Shown piece after piece: positions 1 through 11,522 of a DNA stretch of 64,000 nucleotides. Below the pieces are notes generated by a model. The model was not told the DNA's origin. It did not search any database and was given only the letters and a program-made list of their open reading frames with translations. Location: the NCBI GenBank assembly GCA_945910005.1, contig OX246744.1:45027850-45091849 (forward strand). The letters run 5' to 3'. Position numbers and translations under genes: made by a program. The stretch comes from Isoperla grammatica. Its lineage: Eukaryota; Arthropoda; Insecta; Plecoptera; Perlodidae. Each line of letters starts with the position of its first letter. Position 1 is the first letter of the stretch.

Positions 1-590
1 CCCGACATTGTTGGATGCAGTGCAATGTGCGTTGCTAAGCATGTTCGCTGTCATGTTTTCGCCGCGGTCCGCCACCGTTACTAACAGTTATTGACAGCAA
101 TAGAAATGTAATTTCTGCCTCTAATACATATTGGATCGCGTTTACATTAGTATATTCGTGACCGGACAAAAATTTACTATAAGATAGCCATCTCACATTT
201 TGCCATTACTGCGTTTTAGAAAAATATTTTCGAGTAACTTTCGTGTAACTTTGCCAATATTTATCAGATCGCCATTACATTAACATATTCGTGACCGGAA
301 AAAACTGTAGAAAAATCTGGCTATCTCACATTTTGCCGCCATTTTGTTTCAGAAAAATATTTTGCAGTCACTATGGTGTAACTTTGTAACTTTTCGAACG
401 ATTTTGCCTCAAAACTATACACCTTCAATCCACATCGAGGCTTGTGGATGGTCCAAATTTCAAGTTGATCGGACTTTCAGTTCGACCGCTATCGACGGAC
501 ATAAAAACAAAAAAAACAAAAAAACAAAAAAACAGAACGAAGTGCCATAAGAGTCAAGTGGAAACGCTCGCTTCGCTCGCTTAACAACAA
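1..590 (+). repeat. Dispersed repeat R1, copy 1 (5' end outside the window)
   Basis: This stretch matches 13020-13619 on the plus strand and about 46737-47300 on the minus strand along its length. Shared landmarks are a GGTCCGCCACCGTTACTAAC block, two related internal blocks reading TTTTGCC..CAGAAAAATATTTT, and an ending of A-rich sequence followed by GCTCGCTTCGCTCGCTTAA. The complete copies begin with GGAAAACGCTCTGTGTG, so this copy lacks its left part. No coding potential is recognisable; the open frame at 344-550 ends in the A-rich tail. The family type is unknown, and a non-autonomous DNA element is possible. Confidence 0.75.
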
Positions 591-2037
591 TCCCATAGAA
601 ACAAATCCTGTACTTAACTTGACACTTTGTGCATACGACTCGTACCCCTAGGGGCGCCGTTGTTGCCAGGTAACAAACAGTTCTTCCCATGGAAAACAAA
701 TCCCTAGCAACAACGGGCGCCCCTATGGGTAGGGGACGACTATGAACACTGTTGTACTTGTATAGGTAAACCAACAAATGAGCATATTGACAGCTCGAAT
801 GACGTAACACATTTTCCTCTCCATAATGGCCGCTATATACAACACAATCTCTGTATTGTCGTGCGGATTATGACTCATGTCGTGTTTAAACGTAACCGGC
901 TTGTATTGAACTGAAATACCAGTGACGAAGTTATTTCTTTCCTCCTCGCAGTGGCGAAACACACGAACAATGTCAACAGGGCCCGGTTTACCATCGCAAC
1001 AACTGGTTATTATAACTTAGTTATAACACAAGCGGAAATAATAAATTAACATATTAAGCGCAACGTAAAATTGGAATTCTGAAAAAAAAATATTTTCCGA
1101 AACATTTAGATAATTTTCATATAAAGTATTTGTTGTTTGGTTTGAAGAGATAGATGGATAGACAGCTCGGAATGCGAGACATTGAAAGTATTTTTATTTT
1201 TTTTATTTTCTTTCGAACAAAAAATACTTGGGTACATCATAAAGATTCTGGAATTAAACAGAAGTAATATATTATTAAGGACTGATGTGGTTACACAGTT
1301 AAACCTTGTAAATGCTGACGTCATAGATGAGTGAGTCGGAGCCAATCAGCGGGCGGCTTTAGGAAATACTGACATTTGATTTATGAAGTCAGCATCCATA
1401 AAGTTGACGTGGAGCAACTTTACATGGGCCCATTTCTCGAGCCCGTACGTTAATTTGTCTCGAATACGAGCTATACTCTCATGGGTACCCGGTACGAACT
1501 ATATAAACTATACAACTATATACCAACCCGCATACAAGTAGTTATGTAGGCTATTCTATATTTATCTACAAACCGGACCCCGCCAGTGCAAATCTAATGG
1601 ACTAGGCCTATAGTTAGTTAATTACTTTTGGCTGGAGCCTGGAATTCTAACCGTCCCTTACACCTGGGGCGCCCGTTGTTGTTGTTGTTTGCATGTTAAA
1701 CAGAAAACAAATCCATAGCAACAATGAATGGGTGCTCTAGGTATAGGTCCGCCGACTATGAATTATTCCAACCTAAGGTTCGAAAATTCGATGAGCCCCC
1801 CCCCTCCCCCACCCCCGCCATTCGAGATGCGCATTTCCTGTTCGATAAGATTATAGTTAATATTTTCCAGAGTTATTAATTTTTTTTACAAGCAAATGAC
1901 GTCATCGGTGGGCTTGGCTGCGACACTAGACAAGGTTCGTCCACCCCCCGTCTGTCTGTCTGTCTGTCTGTCTGTCTGTAGACATACAAGGAAGATTACG
2001 ACAACGTGCGCAAACATTAGCTTAGCGGCCACGCTAC
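591..2037. other. Non-genic stretch with two short foldbacks and a MITE relic
   Basis: No gene is visible. Positions 638-748 and 1655-1765 are two copies of a foldback with ends of the type CCTAGGGGCGCC..GTTGTTGC and GCAACAACGGGCGCCCC. Positions 1313-1421 are a truncated relative of the MITE at 36875-37133, sharing GGAGCCAATCAGCGGGCGGC and TGACGTGGAGC. Positions 1796-1816 are C-rich, and 1950-1978 are a (TCTG)n microsatellite. Confidence 0.6.
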
Positions 2038-2266
2038 AGGTCTCTCACAGCAAGAAGTAAGATGGTATCAGGACCGCCCACATTTAGTTTCCAACTTAAC
2101 AAGCGCGAATCACTGACGTTTTTTACGATTATCTAGTACAATTTGGTTGCGGTAAGTTTTAGGAACTTGCAAGCAGGTAATCGGGAAAAACGTTACAGTG
2201 ATTCACACTTGTTACGTTGGAAACTGAATGTGGGCGGTCCTGATACTATCTTGGTGTGAGAGACCT
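2038..2266. mobile_element. Palindromic MITE, family AGGTCTCTCACA, copy 1
   Basis: The two halves are inverted copies. The left reads AGGTCTCTCACAGCAAGAAG and continues through GGACCGCCCACATTTAGTTTCC. The right is its complement and ends in GTGTGAGAGACCT. A larger relative with the same ends lies at 60914-61325. There is no coding sequence. The superfamily is uncertain because I could not define a convincing target duplication. Confidence 0.75.
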
Positions 2267-3213
2267 TTATGAGAGATTGCGAACACTACCGCACCTTGGA
2301 TAGGACAACATCACACAAGATAAACACTAGACTAGGTACTGGATTCACAAAGGTGGCCGATTCATGAGTGTTGTCTTACATAATATGCGAGCAATAGCTG
2401 GCATGTTAAATAGGCCTACACATACTTTAACCATTCTTTTTTTTTTTTTATTAAAAAAATCACTCGATAATTTACATTGACATCCATGTTAGTAACCCAA
2501 GTTCTTTAAACCATCTGGAACTAAATTATAGAAGTTTTTTTTTTTTTACAATTTTGATGTTTGTAGGCTAATTTAATTAATAATGTATAATTATTATTGT
2601 AAAAACAATCGTAAAGATTACAAGATCTGACAGTTTTATTAAAATTCATCATTTTAGCTGATACAAAAGCAAATAGCCCTAAATATTTAGTTGGAAGTGA
2701 TCATACCGGGCATTAGTCCCCAGCAAACAGCTCTACGGGTGGACGAACCAACATCGTAAGACAAACTTCTTGGGCTGGCAGGTGGCGCAAGTTTGCCGCC
2801 ATAAGTCGCGTCTAGACCGCTACGGAAACTCTCGTATCTCCCACTTCCGTCGCCGCGCGGACGCCCAGCACATGATCACTCGCCTTCACAACGTTATATC
2901 GTCGAGTGAGTAATAGAGTATATTAGTGTGACGTCACGATTCCCGTGTCAACCAATGACGAACCGTATTTGTGACTCCAAACAATCATGACAGTTGATAG
3001 TTGACAGATAGTTTTGTTTTTGCAAACATTGTAGCGAGGGTTATCCGTTCAGATATTTCGTTTTTCTTAACACGAAACAGTGAAAAAGAAAGTGATTAAA
3101 CTGATAAGTCAAGTATTGTAATGATACAATTACTACTTTAAATAATAACAACGTTTCAGGAAAGTTGTTTGGAGTCAGATAGCTCGTCCGCCATTTAATC
3201 TGACGTGGACGGC
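2267..3213. other. Non-genic, AT-rich stretch
   Basis: No gene or RNA is recognised. It holds poly-T/A tracts near 2440 and 2538. GTGAGTAATAGAGTA at about 2904 resembles the outermost end of the MITE family seen at 3214 and 8754, so the left tip of that MITE may have been separated from it. Confidence 0.5.
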
Positions 3214-3447
3214 GTCTACCGCCTTTTACTGCCCAACATACTTTAGTCGGGTAGTAGAAGTTCGCCAAGCGACGCGATGACGGAGCCTGATTGGTCGGCT
3301 ACTTCGCCGAAGATATACGAAGACAGCCGAAAACTCCGTCATCGCGTCGCTTGGCGAACTTCTACTACCCGACTAAAGTATGTTGGGCAGCATAAGGCGT
3401 TAGACAAACTGCCGATTGCGTTGCGACTCTACCCTATATTACTCACT
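3214..3447. mobile_element. Palindromic MITE, family GTGAGTAATATAGGG, copy 1 (left tip missing)
   Basis: Long inverted arms share ACTTTAGTCGGGTAGTAG, AGTTCGCCAAGCGACGCGA and TGACGGAG around a short centre that contains ATATACGAAGACAGCC. The right end reads CCCTATATTACTCAC. The second copy at 8754-9027 has both ends, which shows that this one lacks about 40 bp on the left. The small open frames across it are by-products of the palindrome. Confidence 0.8.
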
Positions 3448-3782
3448 CAACGTTTATAATATATACCATTCGGTTCGATTATAGCATCATTTTACTGCCA
3501 TATAAAAATAACATTTATTTATTTAATGTTTATACTATTCAGTTATAAAAACTGATTTACAAAAGAGGACAACAAATAGAACTATACTATGCAAACAATT
3601 AATAATAATGAAATCATAAATACAATTATACATCTTATTTTGATTTAAGTTGTACGGTAACAACCCTACAGATGCTTTCGGGTGATTCAGGGCAACCAGC
3701 GAGTCCAGACCAATCCAATAGAGATAAGAATCAACTATACTAGACATTTCAGACAGTAAGGTATAATTAAATATAAAACCAA
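3448..3782. other. Non-genic stretch
   Basis: AT-rich sequence between the MITE and the minisatellite. Nothing is recognisable on either strand. Confidence 0.5.
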
Positions 3783-4410
3783 CCGGATGTCTATTACCAC
3801 CACGGATGCCTATTACCACCACGGATGCCTATTACCACCACGGATGCCTATTACCACCACGGATGTCTATTACCACCACGGATGTCTATTACCACCACGG
3901 ATGCCTATTACCACCACGGATGTCTATTACCACCACGGATGCCTATTACCACCACGGATGTCTATTACCACCACGGATGCCTATTACCACCACGGATGTC
4001 TATTACCACCACGGATGCCTATTACCACCACGGATGTCTATTACCACCACGGATGCCTATTACCACCACGGATGTCTATTACCACCACGGATGCCTATTA
4101 CCACCACGGATGTCTATTACCACCACGGATGTCTATTACCACCACGGATGTCTATTACCACCACGGATGCCTATTACCACCACGGATGTCTATTACCACC
4201 ACGGATGCCTATTACCACCACGGATGTCTATTACCACCACGGATGTCTATTACCACCACGGATGCCTATTACCACCACGGATGCCTATTACCACCACGGA
4301 TGCCTATTACCACCACGGATGTCTATTACCACCACGGATGTCTATTACCACCACGGATGTCTATTACCACCACGGATGCCTATTACCACCACGGATGTCT
4401 ATTACCACAT
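3783..4410 (+). repeat. 19-bp minisatellite, 33 units
   Basis: The unit is ATGYCTATTACCACCACGG, repeated head to tail 33 times with almost no variation except the pyrimidine at position 4 of the unit. Because 19 is not a multiple of three and the unit contains no stop in any forward frame, all three forward frames are open across the array. They encode the same 19-residue repeat (ITTTD.YYHHGCLLPPR). The order of C and T variants is TCCCTT, then a strict CT alternation, then blocks such as TTT and CCC. This suggests growth by a 38-bp dimer plus local duplications. No codon bias, start context or similarity supports a gene. Confidence 0.95.
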
Positions 4411-4809
4411 CACACAAAAAGGCTGCGGGATTCTCGCAAACACCAATTCTGTTTCGGACCCTTACGAATCGATATTATGGTGTACACTGTACAGCATTCT
4501 TCAGATAATGACTTAAAAAAAAAAAAGCAGTTATTTCGCGCTAATTAAATACTGAGACTATTCAAGAATAGAATTCAATTTTACCCATCGGCATAAAACG
4601 AAATGATGATTGTGGGCTCGGTCGAGTTAAAAGTGAAATGTTAGCGAGTGTGCGGAGTACAGACCGGACACCCCAGGGCTCGTGAGTAGTCTGGTGTAAT
4701 GGCGGGCAGCACGCTATATCACCATTACATCTCGGTACATGAGATGCTAAATTTCCGTCACTTTAACATTCTCAGAAGAGACGGTCTATTTTAGAGGGAC
4801 TCCCCGGTA
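4411..4809. other. Non-genic stretch running into an R2-like fragment
   Basis: No gene is seen. From about 4770 the sequence TCAGAAGAGACGGTC matches repeat R2 (compare 7930 and 42160). The MITE at 4810 therefore appears to be inserted in an R2 relative that resumes after 4976 (CTGCACCAACC, then GATGCAACTAGATTT). Confidence 0.5.
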
Positions 4810-4976
4810 AAGGCAACCCAAGACAACCTTACACATGCTTTCGTCACAGGCGAGGCACTCATAGCCAACCAGCGAACCGCCCGAGACAATAGCGCGCAAA
4901 TACCGATCGCTGATTGCCTAGGAATACCCCGGATGTGACGAAAGCATATGTAAGGTATAGTCTTGGGTTGCCTATA
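4810..4976. mobile_element. Palindromic MITE, family TAGGCAACCCAAG, copy A
   Basis: The inverted arms are AGGCAACCCAAGACAACCTT with ACATGCTTTCGTCACAGGCG, mirrored at the right end by GTGACGAAAGCATATG and GTCTTGGGTTGCCTA. Relatives lie at 38060-38226, 53120-53286 and 54526-54699. Copies C and D are bounded by TATA on both sides, consistent with a TA target duplication, but I cannot prove the superfamily. Confidence 0.85.
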
Positions 4977-7799
4977 CCTGCTTGTCACTGCACCAACCTC
5001 GCTTGGAATGTGCCTAGACAAAGCCGGTCAACAGACGCGCTGATGGTATCACTAGAATACCAGAGACATGAGAAGGAGATGCAACTAGATTTGTGTCATT
5101 ATTTTTTATATTCATGTTATTTATTTAGTTTTATTATTTTTGTATTTAGGTTATTATAATAATAGTGACTCGGGCCGAGAAAGCCCACAACAAGTTGTAG
5201 ATTTAGGTTGGTAGTTGTCACACTCGTCGCTCGTTGTCTGTCAACGGGAATCGAACCGGCGACCTCCCGGACTAGGGTATCGCGTGTTACCTCTTATCGG
5301 TGACGGTGTTAACACGACCAAGCCAAGGCCAAACACCAGGTTGCTCTAGCTAGAGCAATTAGTGTTCGTTTACTCCGCGCACAGTGGCACGTTCTGTGCA
5401 GAGTACGTTGAGTGAACATAAACACGACGTGATCCCATGTTATACAACAGTATAAGCTGCACTTGGGCACATCCACATATTGGACTTGTAATAGTAGCTT
5501 CGTTACTGGACCTGGAGCCCGATTCTGTATGGGCGACGATAAATTTATCAGCGGTTTTAGTCGTTACTGAAGGCGAATGCAAGGCGGTGATTGGCTCATC
5601 GTCTGCTTCCAACAACTGAAACCGGTGATAAACGTATCGCCACCCAAACAGAATCAGGGCGCTGAATCAGCTAACAAATCAACGTACTAATGAAATAGCC
5701 ACGGAAGAAGGCGGTGGGCGGCCATTTCAGCCTTTGAGTTTCGGATTTTGTCATTGTTCACATTGTTGTGGTGACTGTTGATGTGTAATTGCTTAGCGAT
5801 AGGGGCTAAAATGTCCGAGAATGTCAAAAACTGGAAATGAGAATCGCAGACGCGTATTCTAACTAGGTTGCACATCCGGATGGTTGTGAGTCCATGCGCG
5901 GTAGCACGTTGCAGAAGTCAACCAATATATAGATAGTAAGATAGAGCATTGAAAACACTTCAAAGAACATTTTTCCCCCACAAATCATACTTGATTAATA
6001 ACTTCTTTGTTTGTACAAAAATTTAGCGTGTAGGAAAACAAAATATATCTCCAAACTTTCAATAATAGAAAATAATGAATTATCATATTTACATTTTCAT
6101 GCTGGGTTAATTGTTTCTAGCAGGAAAATTAGAAAAAAAACTACTGCGCAAAGAAGAATTCAAGATTATTACAATTTGAGCACTATAAATCAAGAATAGA
6201 TGCTATTAATCGTAATATCGGCTACGTATGCCACGAGATAAATACATATTATCTACCATCAAACAAGTTCGTTACAATGTAAACATTAATGCGGAGCTTA
6301 CATTTGTCCTAAACATAGAGTTTGGCTCGAAACCACCTTAACATGCAGACTAAAATTTCAGCGAACAATAAAAATTAAAAATAAAATAAAATAATTGAAT
6401 TCGTATTTATAGAGTCCACCCATTCAGTAACAAGACTGATTTTCGGGGAGGGACTTTGCTACAAAATGGTAAATACGTAACGACAGCGGTAAATATACAA
6501 TTTGAAATCACAATGGTCACACTTCTCTAAAAGTGGCGATTTAGCGTATGTACATACCGTACACTCCAATTATAACAGAAAATACATGAAACAGCTACTA
6601 TACCTAATTTAAAAGTCGATGTTTTCGGAAAGCACATCACTGTAATACGGTCACGTAGGCTAAAGCGATTGGTTCATACATGGAATATAAATCATCAACT
6701 ACGATCACTATCGGACAACCTTACGCCGTAATTAGTAGGCCTATATATTAGGCCGAGTCCAAAGACTTTATTACAGCCATTGTGTCTTGCTCCAGTGTGA
6801 TTAATTAACTTTGCGTATGGTAGTAATAGGCCTACGCGTTATCTCTACAGTACAGAGTATCTTTATGTCTCGAGACTTATCAGACATTCAGCGTTATCAG
6901 GCCGCATTTCATATCCTGCGGTGCGTGTTAGCTCTCGCGCACGATATAAGTATTCAGTGCGGAGTATTCCCTGTTTTACATGTTTTATTTCGCAGAAACT
7001 ACAGTAGGCATGTACAAATTTCGAGTATTAATACATGTAGTTAGTACATACAGCGCTATATGTGGGCAAAGCTAGAAACTAATTGGTGAAGATTGCATTC
7101 CGCGGTCGAAAATACTGCCGGATATTATTGTGAAATATCTTGTTTTTTGTATTTTTTCTTTTTTTTTCTTGTTGTGTTTTAATTTTTGTATTGTTATTTG
7201 TTTTTCTTTGTCTTATTTTGTTTGTGTTCGTTGTGTGTCCTTTGTTGTTAGTAAGTCTAAAACGTGTCCTGATTTAAATGGTGCCTTGCGCCTTCTAAGA
7301 TGGACTCATGGGATTTATAATCTGCCCAAAATTTTTAAAAGCCGTAATTAATTAAACAATTTTCGCAATTTGACATTATCGACGCGGGAAGAACGACGCT
7401 GCTTCATCAGAAGGTTGCGTGACATTGCCACTGCGAGCGCTTCATTCGTTTTCACTAGCGCCCTCAGTGGCCAAATTCGGTGCCTATATGATTTATTAAT
7501 TTATTTATTACTGCACATACTTTGTCATGCAACATTTTTTTGTAATTCAGTCTTTAGTACAACACTTTTCGTATTTAAAGACGTACACTTTTAGACTAAG
7601 TGGCGACCTATTGCGATCCTGATACCGACTATTGTGGGTATGTCAAACTCAAAACTTTTGATTTATACATTAGTTTGAGGGATAACAGCTTTTAAACCAA
7701 AATTTAATTTCCACCTATAATTATTAGTACATCCACTCGAAATATACTAGATGCATTCTGGTGCCAAGAAAGTTAACTGTTATGAGGGGGAGTTTAGCT
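4977..7799. other. Non-genic stretch with a SINE relic and repeat R5
   Basis: No gene is supported. Positions 5245-5300 contain AATCGAACCGGCGACCTCCC, the minus-strand B-box core of the tRNA-derived SINE seen elsewhere, but degenerate. Positions 5655-5875 (minus) and 37822-38030 (plus) are about 90% identical, which defines repeat R5; its similar small open frames follow from the DNA identity. The remainder, 5880-7800, is AT-rich without structure I can name. Confidence 0.5.
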
Positions 7800-8230
7800 G
7801 TCAATTGTTCATTGTTGCTTTATTGTTAAACTTAAATCATCAATGGCGCTGTAAGGAGGTTGCTTAGCATAGCGACATCTATTTGCACCAGCCACGCCGT
7901 AAGAAATGAGGTGTCCCCTAAAGTTCTGAGAAGAGACGGTCGCTCCCCATTTCAACGGTATTCACCTCAAGATTTCCCGATACCTGCATTGTTATTGTCC
8001 ACTGCATTGACTGCACCAACCGGGAATGGAATGCAACCCCACCACGTGTGACAAAATGCGCGCGATATTATCACTACAATACTTGAGGCAAAAGAACGGG
8101 ATGCAACTAGATTTAGGATGGTAGTTGTCACACGCGTCACTTCACTATTACATAATCCGTGACGACAACACCTTGCAAGTTAACGCGACGCGACATTCTC
8201 CAATAATCACTTGTTACGCAGTATTCTACG
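7800..8230. repeat. Dispersed repeat R2, uninterrupted copy
   Basis: This copy contains GAGAAGAGACGGTCG, CCACTGCATTGACTGCACCA, GATGCAACTAGATTTAG and CCGTGACGACAACACC in order. The same order is found at 42122-42256 continued at 52178-52370, where a 9.9-kb foldback splits it. The final part occurs at 10780-10804 continued at 11515-11530, where a hAT-like element splits it. It serves as the empty-site reference for both insertions. No protein is recognisable. Confidence 0.75.
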
Positions 8231-8753
8231 CACATTTCCTAGTATCCAAAAGACTGCGTGAATGAACGGCGATCCATCCAGTGGCTGGGTCGGGTATTAA
8301 CCTCACTCGGAATACCAACCGCTCGCCTCGATGTGTTGGAAACTAGTTTGTGGTGTGTTCGTGCCTAGCTATGTTGTTCCAACTATTATCGAGTAACATT
8401 CGTACTCATCAATATTCCGTATTCCCCAGACGGCCTAACACTGTTTAACATGCCGCTAAGCAATGCGAGGCTGCAGAATAATCTGGGCATCTATCTATTT
8501 AGCGGTTTGCACAATAGATGCGAATTTAAAATTTGTCATCTCAAATAATAGTTATTTTCAAACTTGTTAGCTCAAATTACTATGATTATATTTACAAAGA
8601 AAACGAATCTTAGAAAGTGGACAGTTTTATAATCTCTTACGGTTTTGATGTTGAATCAATTCAAGGAAACATGAACGAAACATTGAGCTGTCTAAATGGG
8701 CCACAAAACACCAATCATGCACGTTATTACAAAATAGTTCTCGCATAGTAGTA
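8231..8753. other. Non-genic stretch
   Basis: No gene, RNA or repeat family that I recognise on either strand. Confidence 0.5.
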
Positions 8754-9027
8754 GTGAGTAATATAGGGTAGAGTCGCAACGCAATCGGCAGTTTCTCTAC
8801 CGCCTTTCACTGCCTAAAATACTTTAGTCGGGTAGTAGGAGTTCGCCAAGCGACGCGATGACGGAGCCTGATTGGTCAGCTACTTCGCCGAAGATATACG
8901 AAGACAGCCGAAAACTCCGTCATCGCGTCGCATGGTGAACTTATACTACCAGACTAAAGTATGTTGGGCAGTAAAAGGCGGTAGACAAACTGCCGACTGC
9001 TTTGCGGCTCTACCCTATATTACTCAC
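8754..9027. mobile_element. Palindromic MITE, family GTGAGTAATATAGGG, complete copy 2
   Basis: The element begins GTGAGTAATATAGGGTAGAG and ends with the complement CTACCCTATATTACTCAC. The arms are about 125 bp and differ by a handful of substitutions. Together with 3214-3447 it defines the family. It contains no coding capacity. Confidence 0.85.
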
Positions 9028-9217
9028 TCACATCACTTTTGTGTTCTTCTAGGATTATCTTGAACGCACGTTTACACGATTCACGTGTTGTGTGCGAGAG
9101 AGAGTCGAACCCACGTCCTTGCAGAATACACTACTAGTCTAGACCCGCCAGTACTTCCGCACGCCCACACAGGGGGAGGGGGGGGGGGGGGGGGGCGCCC
9201 ACGCATATCAATCAGGG

Positions 9218-9252
<35 letters not shown>

Positions 9253-10278
9253 TCTTGTTTTTGCTACGAAGTGAGATCAGTGCATACACACCTACGTTCC
9301 GAGACAGGCTAAACTAATGGAGTTGGAGCCTTAGTGTAATGAGATAATGTGTCCAACAGAATGCGTACATTACGCCTACCACAATGGATTTTTCTGTAAC
9401 CGCGTTTGTGTGAAACCGTGTTTTACATTCGTTCTGAGATCATCGTGTTTTTCTTTCTATCAGAGATCATTCTAATACACATCGACGCTTCGAGATCATC
9501 ACACATAACCGTCGTTTCGCTCCGAGCTCTTTACACAGTTGACGGTTATATTATACATTGGTGGTCATTTGAGATCAGTTTTTGGAATCCAGTTAGACAC
9601 AAGCCAAGATCTACTGGATTGCCGCTAGGCTTCGCTAGTGCGGCACAGGCCGATAGTATACTGCTCTCGGCGTAAGATAAAAGGTGTGCAACCCTCGACA
9701 ATTCCACTCGCCAGCTCGTCATTGGCGAGTGCAAAATTGCTAATGGCGAGTTGCAATCTTAGGGCTATCACCCGGACAATGCAAATCATTTTGGCGGCCA
9801 TAATAGACAAAAGGGCGCCACGCGTACGTGTGTGTACACAAATGCGACGGACGATAGCGGGAGACAGGAGGGCAGACGATGTTACAATTTACAACTCATC
9901 AACTGTAGGTCCTGTCATTTTGAAGTTTATGGTTTTACTACTCTACAGCTCAGGAAATACGTAGGTACGAGAATAAAATCTAACAAGCAACTATCTACCA
10001 TACTAACTAGCGACGCCATACCTCTGATAATCGTGTTGAAAACGCTGCGAACAGTTGACTTTCAATTTGGGTTTAGCAAGAAATCATACATTTAGCAATG
10101 TAGGCCACTGATAGTGCACCTTCGGTAACAAAACATCTAGGTATAGGCCTTATTTCCCCAAAACCTAAAAATCACCAGTATACCCCCCCCCAAGTTCGTT
10201 GGCTAGTGGGAATTTACTTTGGCGAGTTAGATTAATTTGTCAAGGGTTGTGTTGTCGTCACGGGTTATGTACTTACTT
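9028..10278. other. Non-genic stretch with microsatellites
   Basis: No gene is supported. A tRNA-like B-box complement (GAGTCGAACCCACG) lies near 9107, a G-run at about 9173-9195 and (CA)n at about 9221-9250. Small open frames around 9400-10095 overlap on both strands and show no family signature. Confidence 0.5.
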
Positions 10279-10757
10279 ATACCCTTACCCTTTCCACCTC
10301 CACTCGGTACCGGCTGAGCGCTCGCCAGAAAGGAAGGCGGGGAGGGTGGCAGTCAACAAGCCAGGTGTCATTGTTTAAAACAGCAATCTTTTGAAGTGGT
10401 TACAATTTCCCAAAGTTGAATAATCACGAAAAATTGATTCAGAATTAACTTTGAATTTTAAAAATAGCTTGAATATTAACGATTTTGAGGTAGTCTGAAA
10501 ATTATAATAATGAAGAGACCACTGCTATAAAAATGACATGTTTCAAGCTATTTTTAAAATTCAAAATTAATTATATATCAATTTTTCGTAATTATTCCAT
10601 ATATCTGAAAAATAATTGAGAAATTGTAACATTTTAACTACTTCAAAACATTGCTATTTTAAACAATGGTACCTGGCTTGTTGACCGCAACCCTCCCCGC
10701 ATTGCTTTCTCGCGAGCGCTTAGCCCGTACCGAGTGGGGGTGGAAAGCGGGAGGGAA
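10279..10757. mobile_element. Inverted-repeat element of about 480 bp
   Basis: Left landmarks are CCACTCGGTAC, GAGCGCTCGC, GCGGGGAGGGT and CAACAAGCCAGGT. They return as the complement on the right (ACCTGGCTTGTTG, ACCCTCCCCGC, GCGAGCGCTTAG, GTACCGAGTGGGGGTGG). The arms are roughly 190 bp with about 85% identity, so this is an older MITE. It has no coding capacity. Confidence 0.75.
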
Positions 10758-10804
10758 AATGGCTTGATACCGCCATCGTGTAATACATAATCCGTGACGA
10801 CAAC

Positions 10805-11514
10805 CACTAGCGGATACAGGGGGGGGGGGGGCGATGGGGCGATCGCCCCCCCTCATGATTGTCCAACCAAAGGTCCATAATCATTAAACCATGTAGATGT
10901 ACGGTACTGAAACATACGGGTAAGACCTGTTCGCCCCCCCCACCCCCCCAAACTTTATAATGATCTTAGTTCAGTGTTAGTACCAACCCAAAAGTCATTT
11001 TCCGGCTTCTTGTGAAGAAAATGTTGTCGATTTTTTTTTCGCCTCCGGCGGCTGGGGCACCGCCCCAGACCCCGCTCTTTGCAGCAACACAATAAGTACC
11101 CAGCCACACGGACAAGCCACGCAGGATAAAATCATGGGCTACTGCTGCTACAAACACAATACAATAATATAATGTAAAAAAAAAAAAAAATATATAATAT
11201 AATATAAAAATAAAAAATAAAAATATAATATATTTTTCAAATTCAAAATTCTACTTGTATCAACCATAAAAAATTAAAGGTTCAAAGCGATGGAACGGGT
11301 TAGTAGGTATGTACGTACTATTTATTATATATTATTATGCTGACACGTGTCTCGATATATTTTATTTTCGCTCTTGTCCAAATTTTCCATTACCTATTAT
11401 TTAGTGTCCTGGGCGGGGGGGGGGGGGGTGCTAAGGCACAAGTGGGACCAAAGAGGTTTACAGTAATTTTCCTACAATCGCCCCTCCCATGACTCAGGTC
11501 TAGATCCGCCCCTG
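10805..11514. mobile_element. Non-autonomous hAT-like element, 8-bp target duplication
   Basis: The element starts CACTAGCGGATACAGG and ends CTAGATCCGCCCCTG. It is flanked on both sides by ACGACAAC (10797-10804 and 11515-11522). The uninterrupted site, CCGTGACGACAACACC, is present in repeat R2 at 8160 and 52330, which confirms the insertion. The interior has G- or C-runs near both ends and AT-rich sequence in the middle. The small minus-strand frame at 10966-11157 has no transposase signature. Confidence 0.85.
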
Positions 11515-11522
11515 ACGACAAC

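Noticed and set aside
3783..4410. CRISPR-like array
   Set aside because: There are no spacers; it is a head-to-tail tandem repeat in eukaryotic DNA.
3787..4548. Long overlapping open frames with MPITTTDVYYHHGCLLPPR repeats
   Set aside because: They are produced by the stop-free 19-bp minisatellite in all three frames; there is no supporting gene structure.
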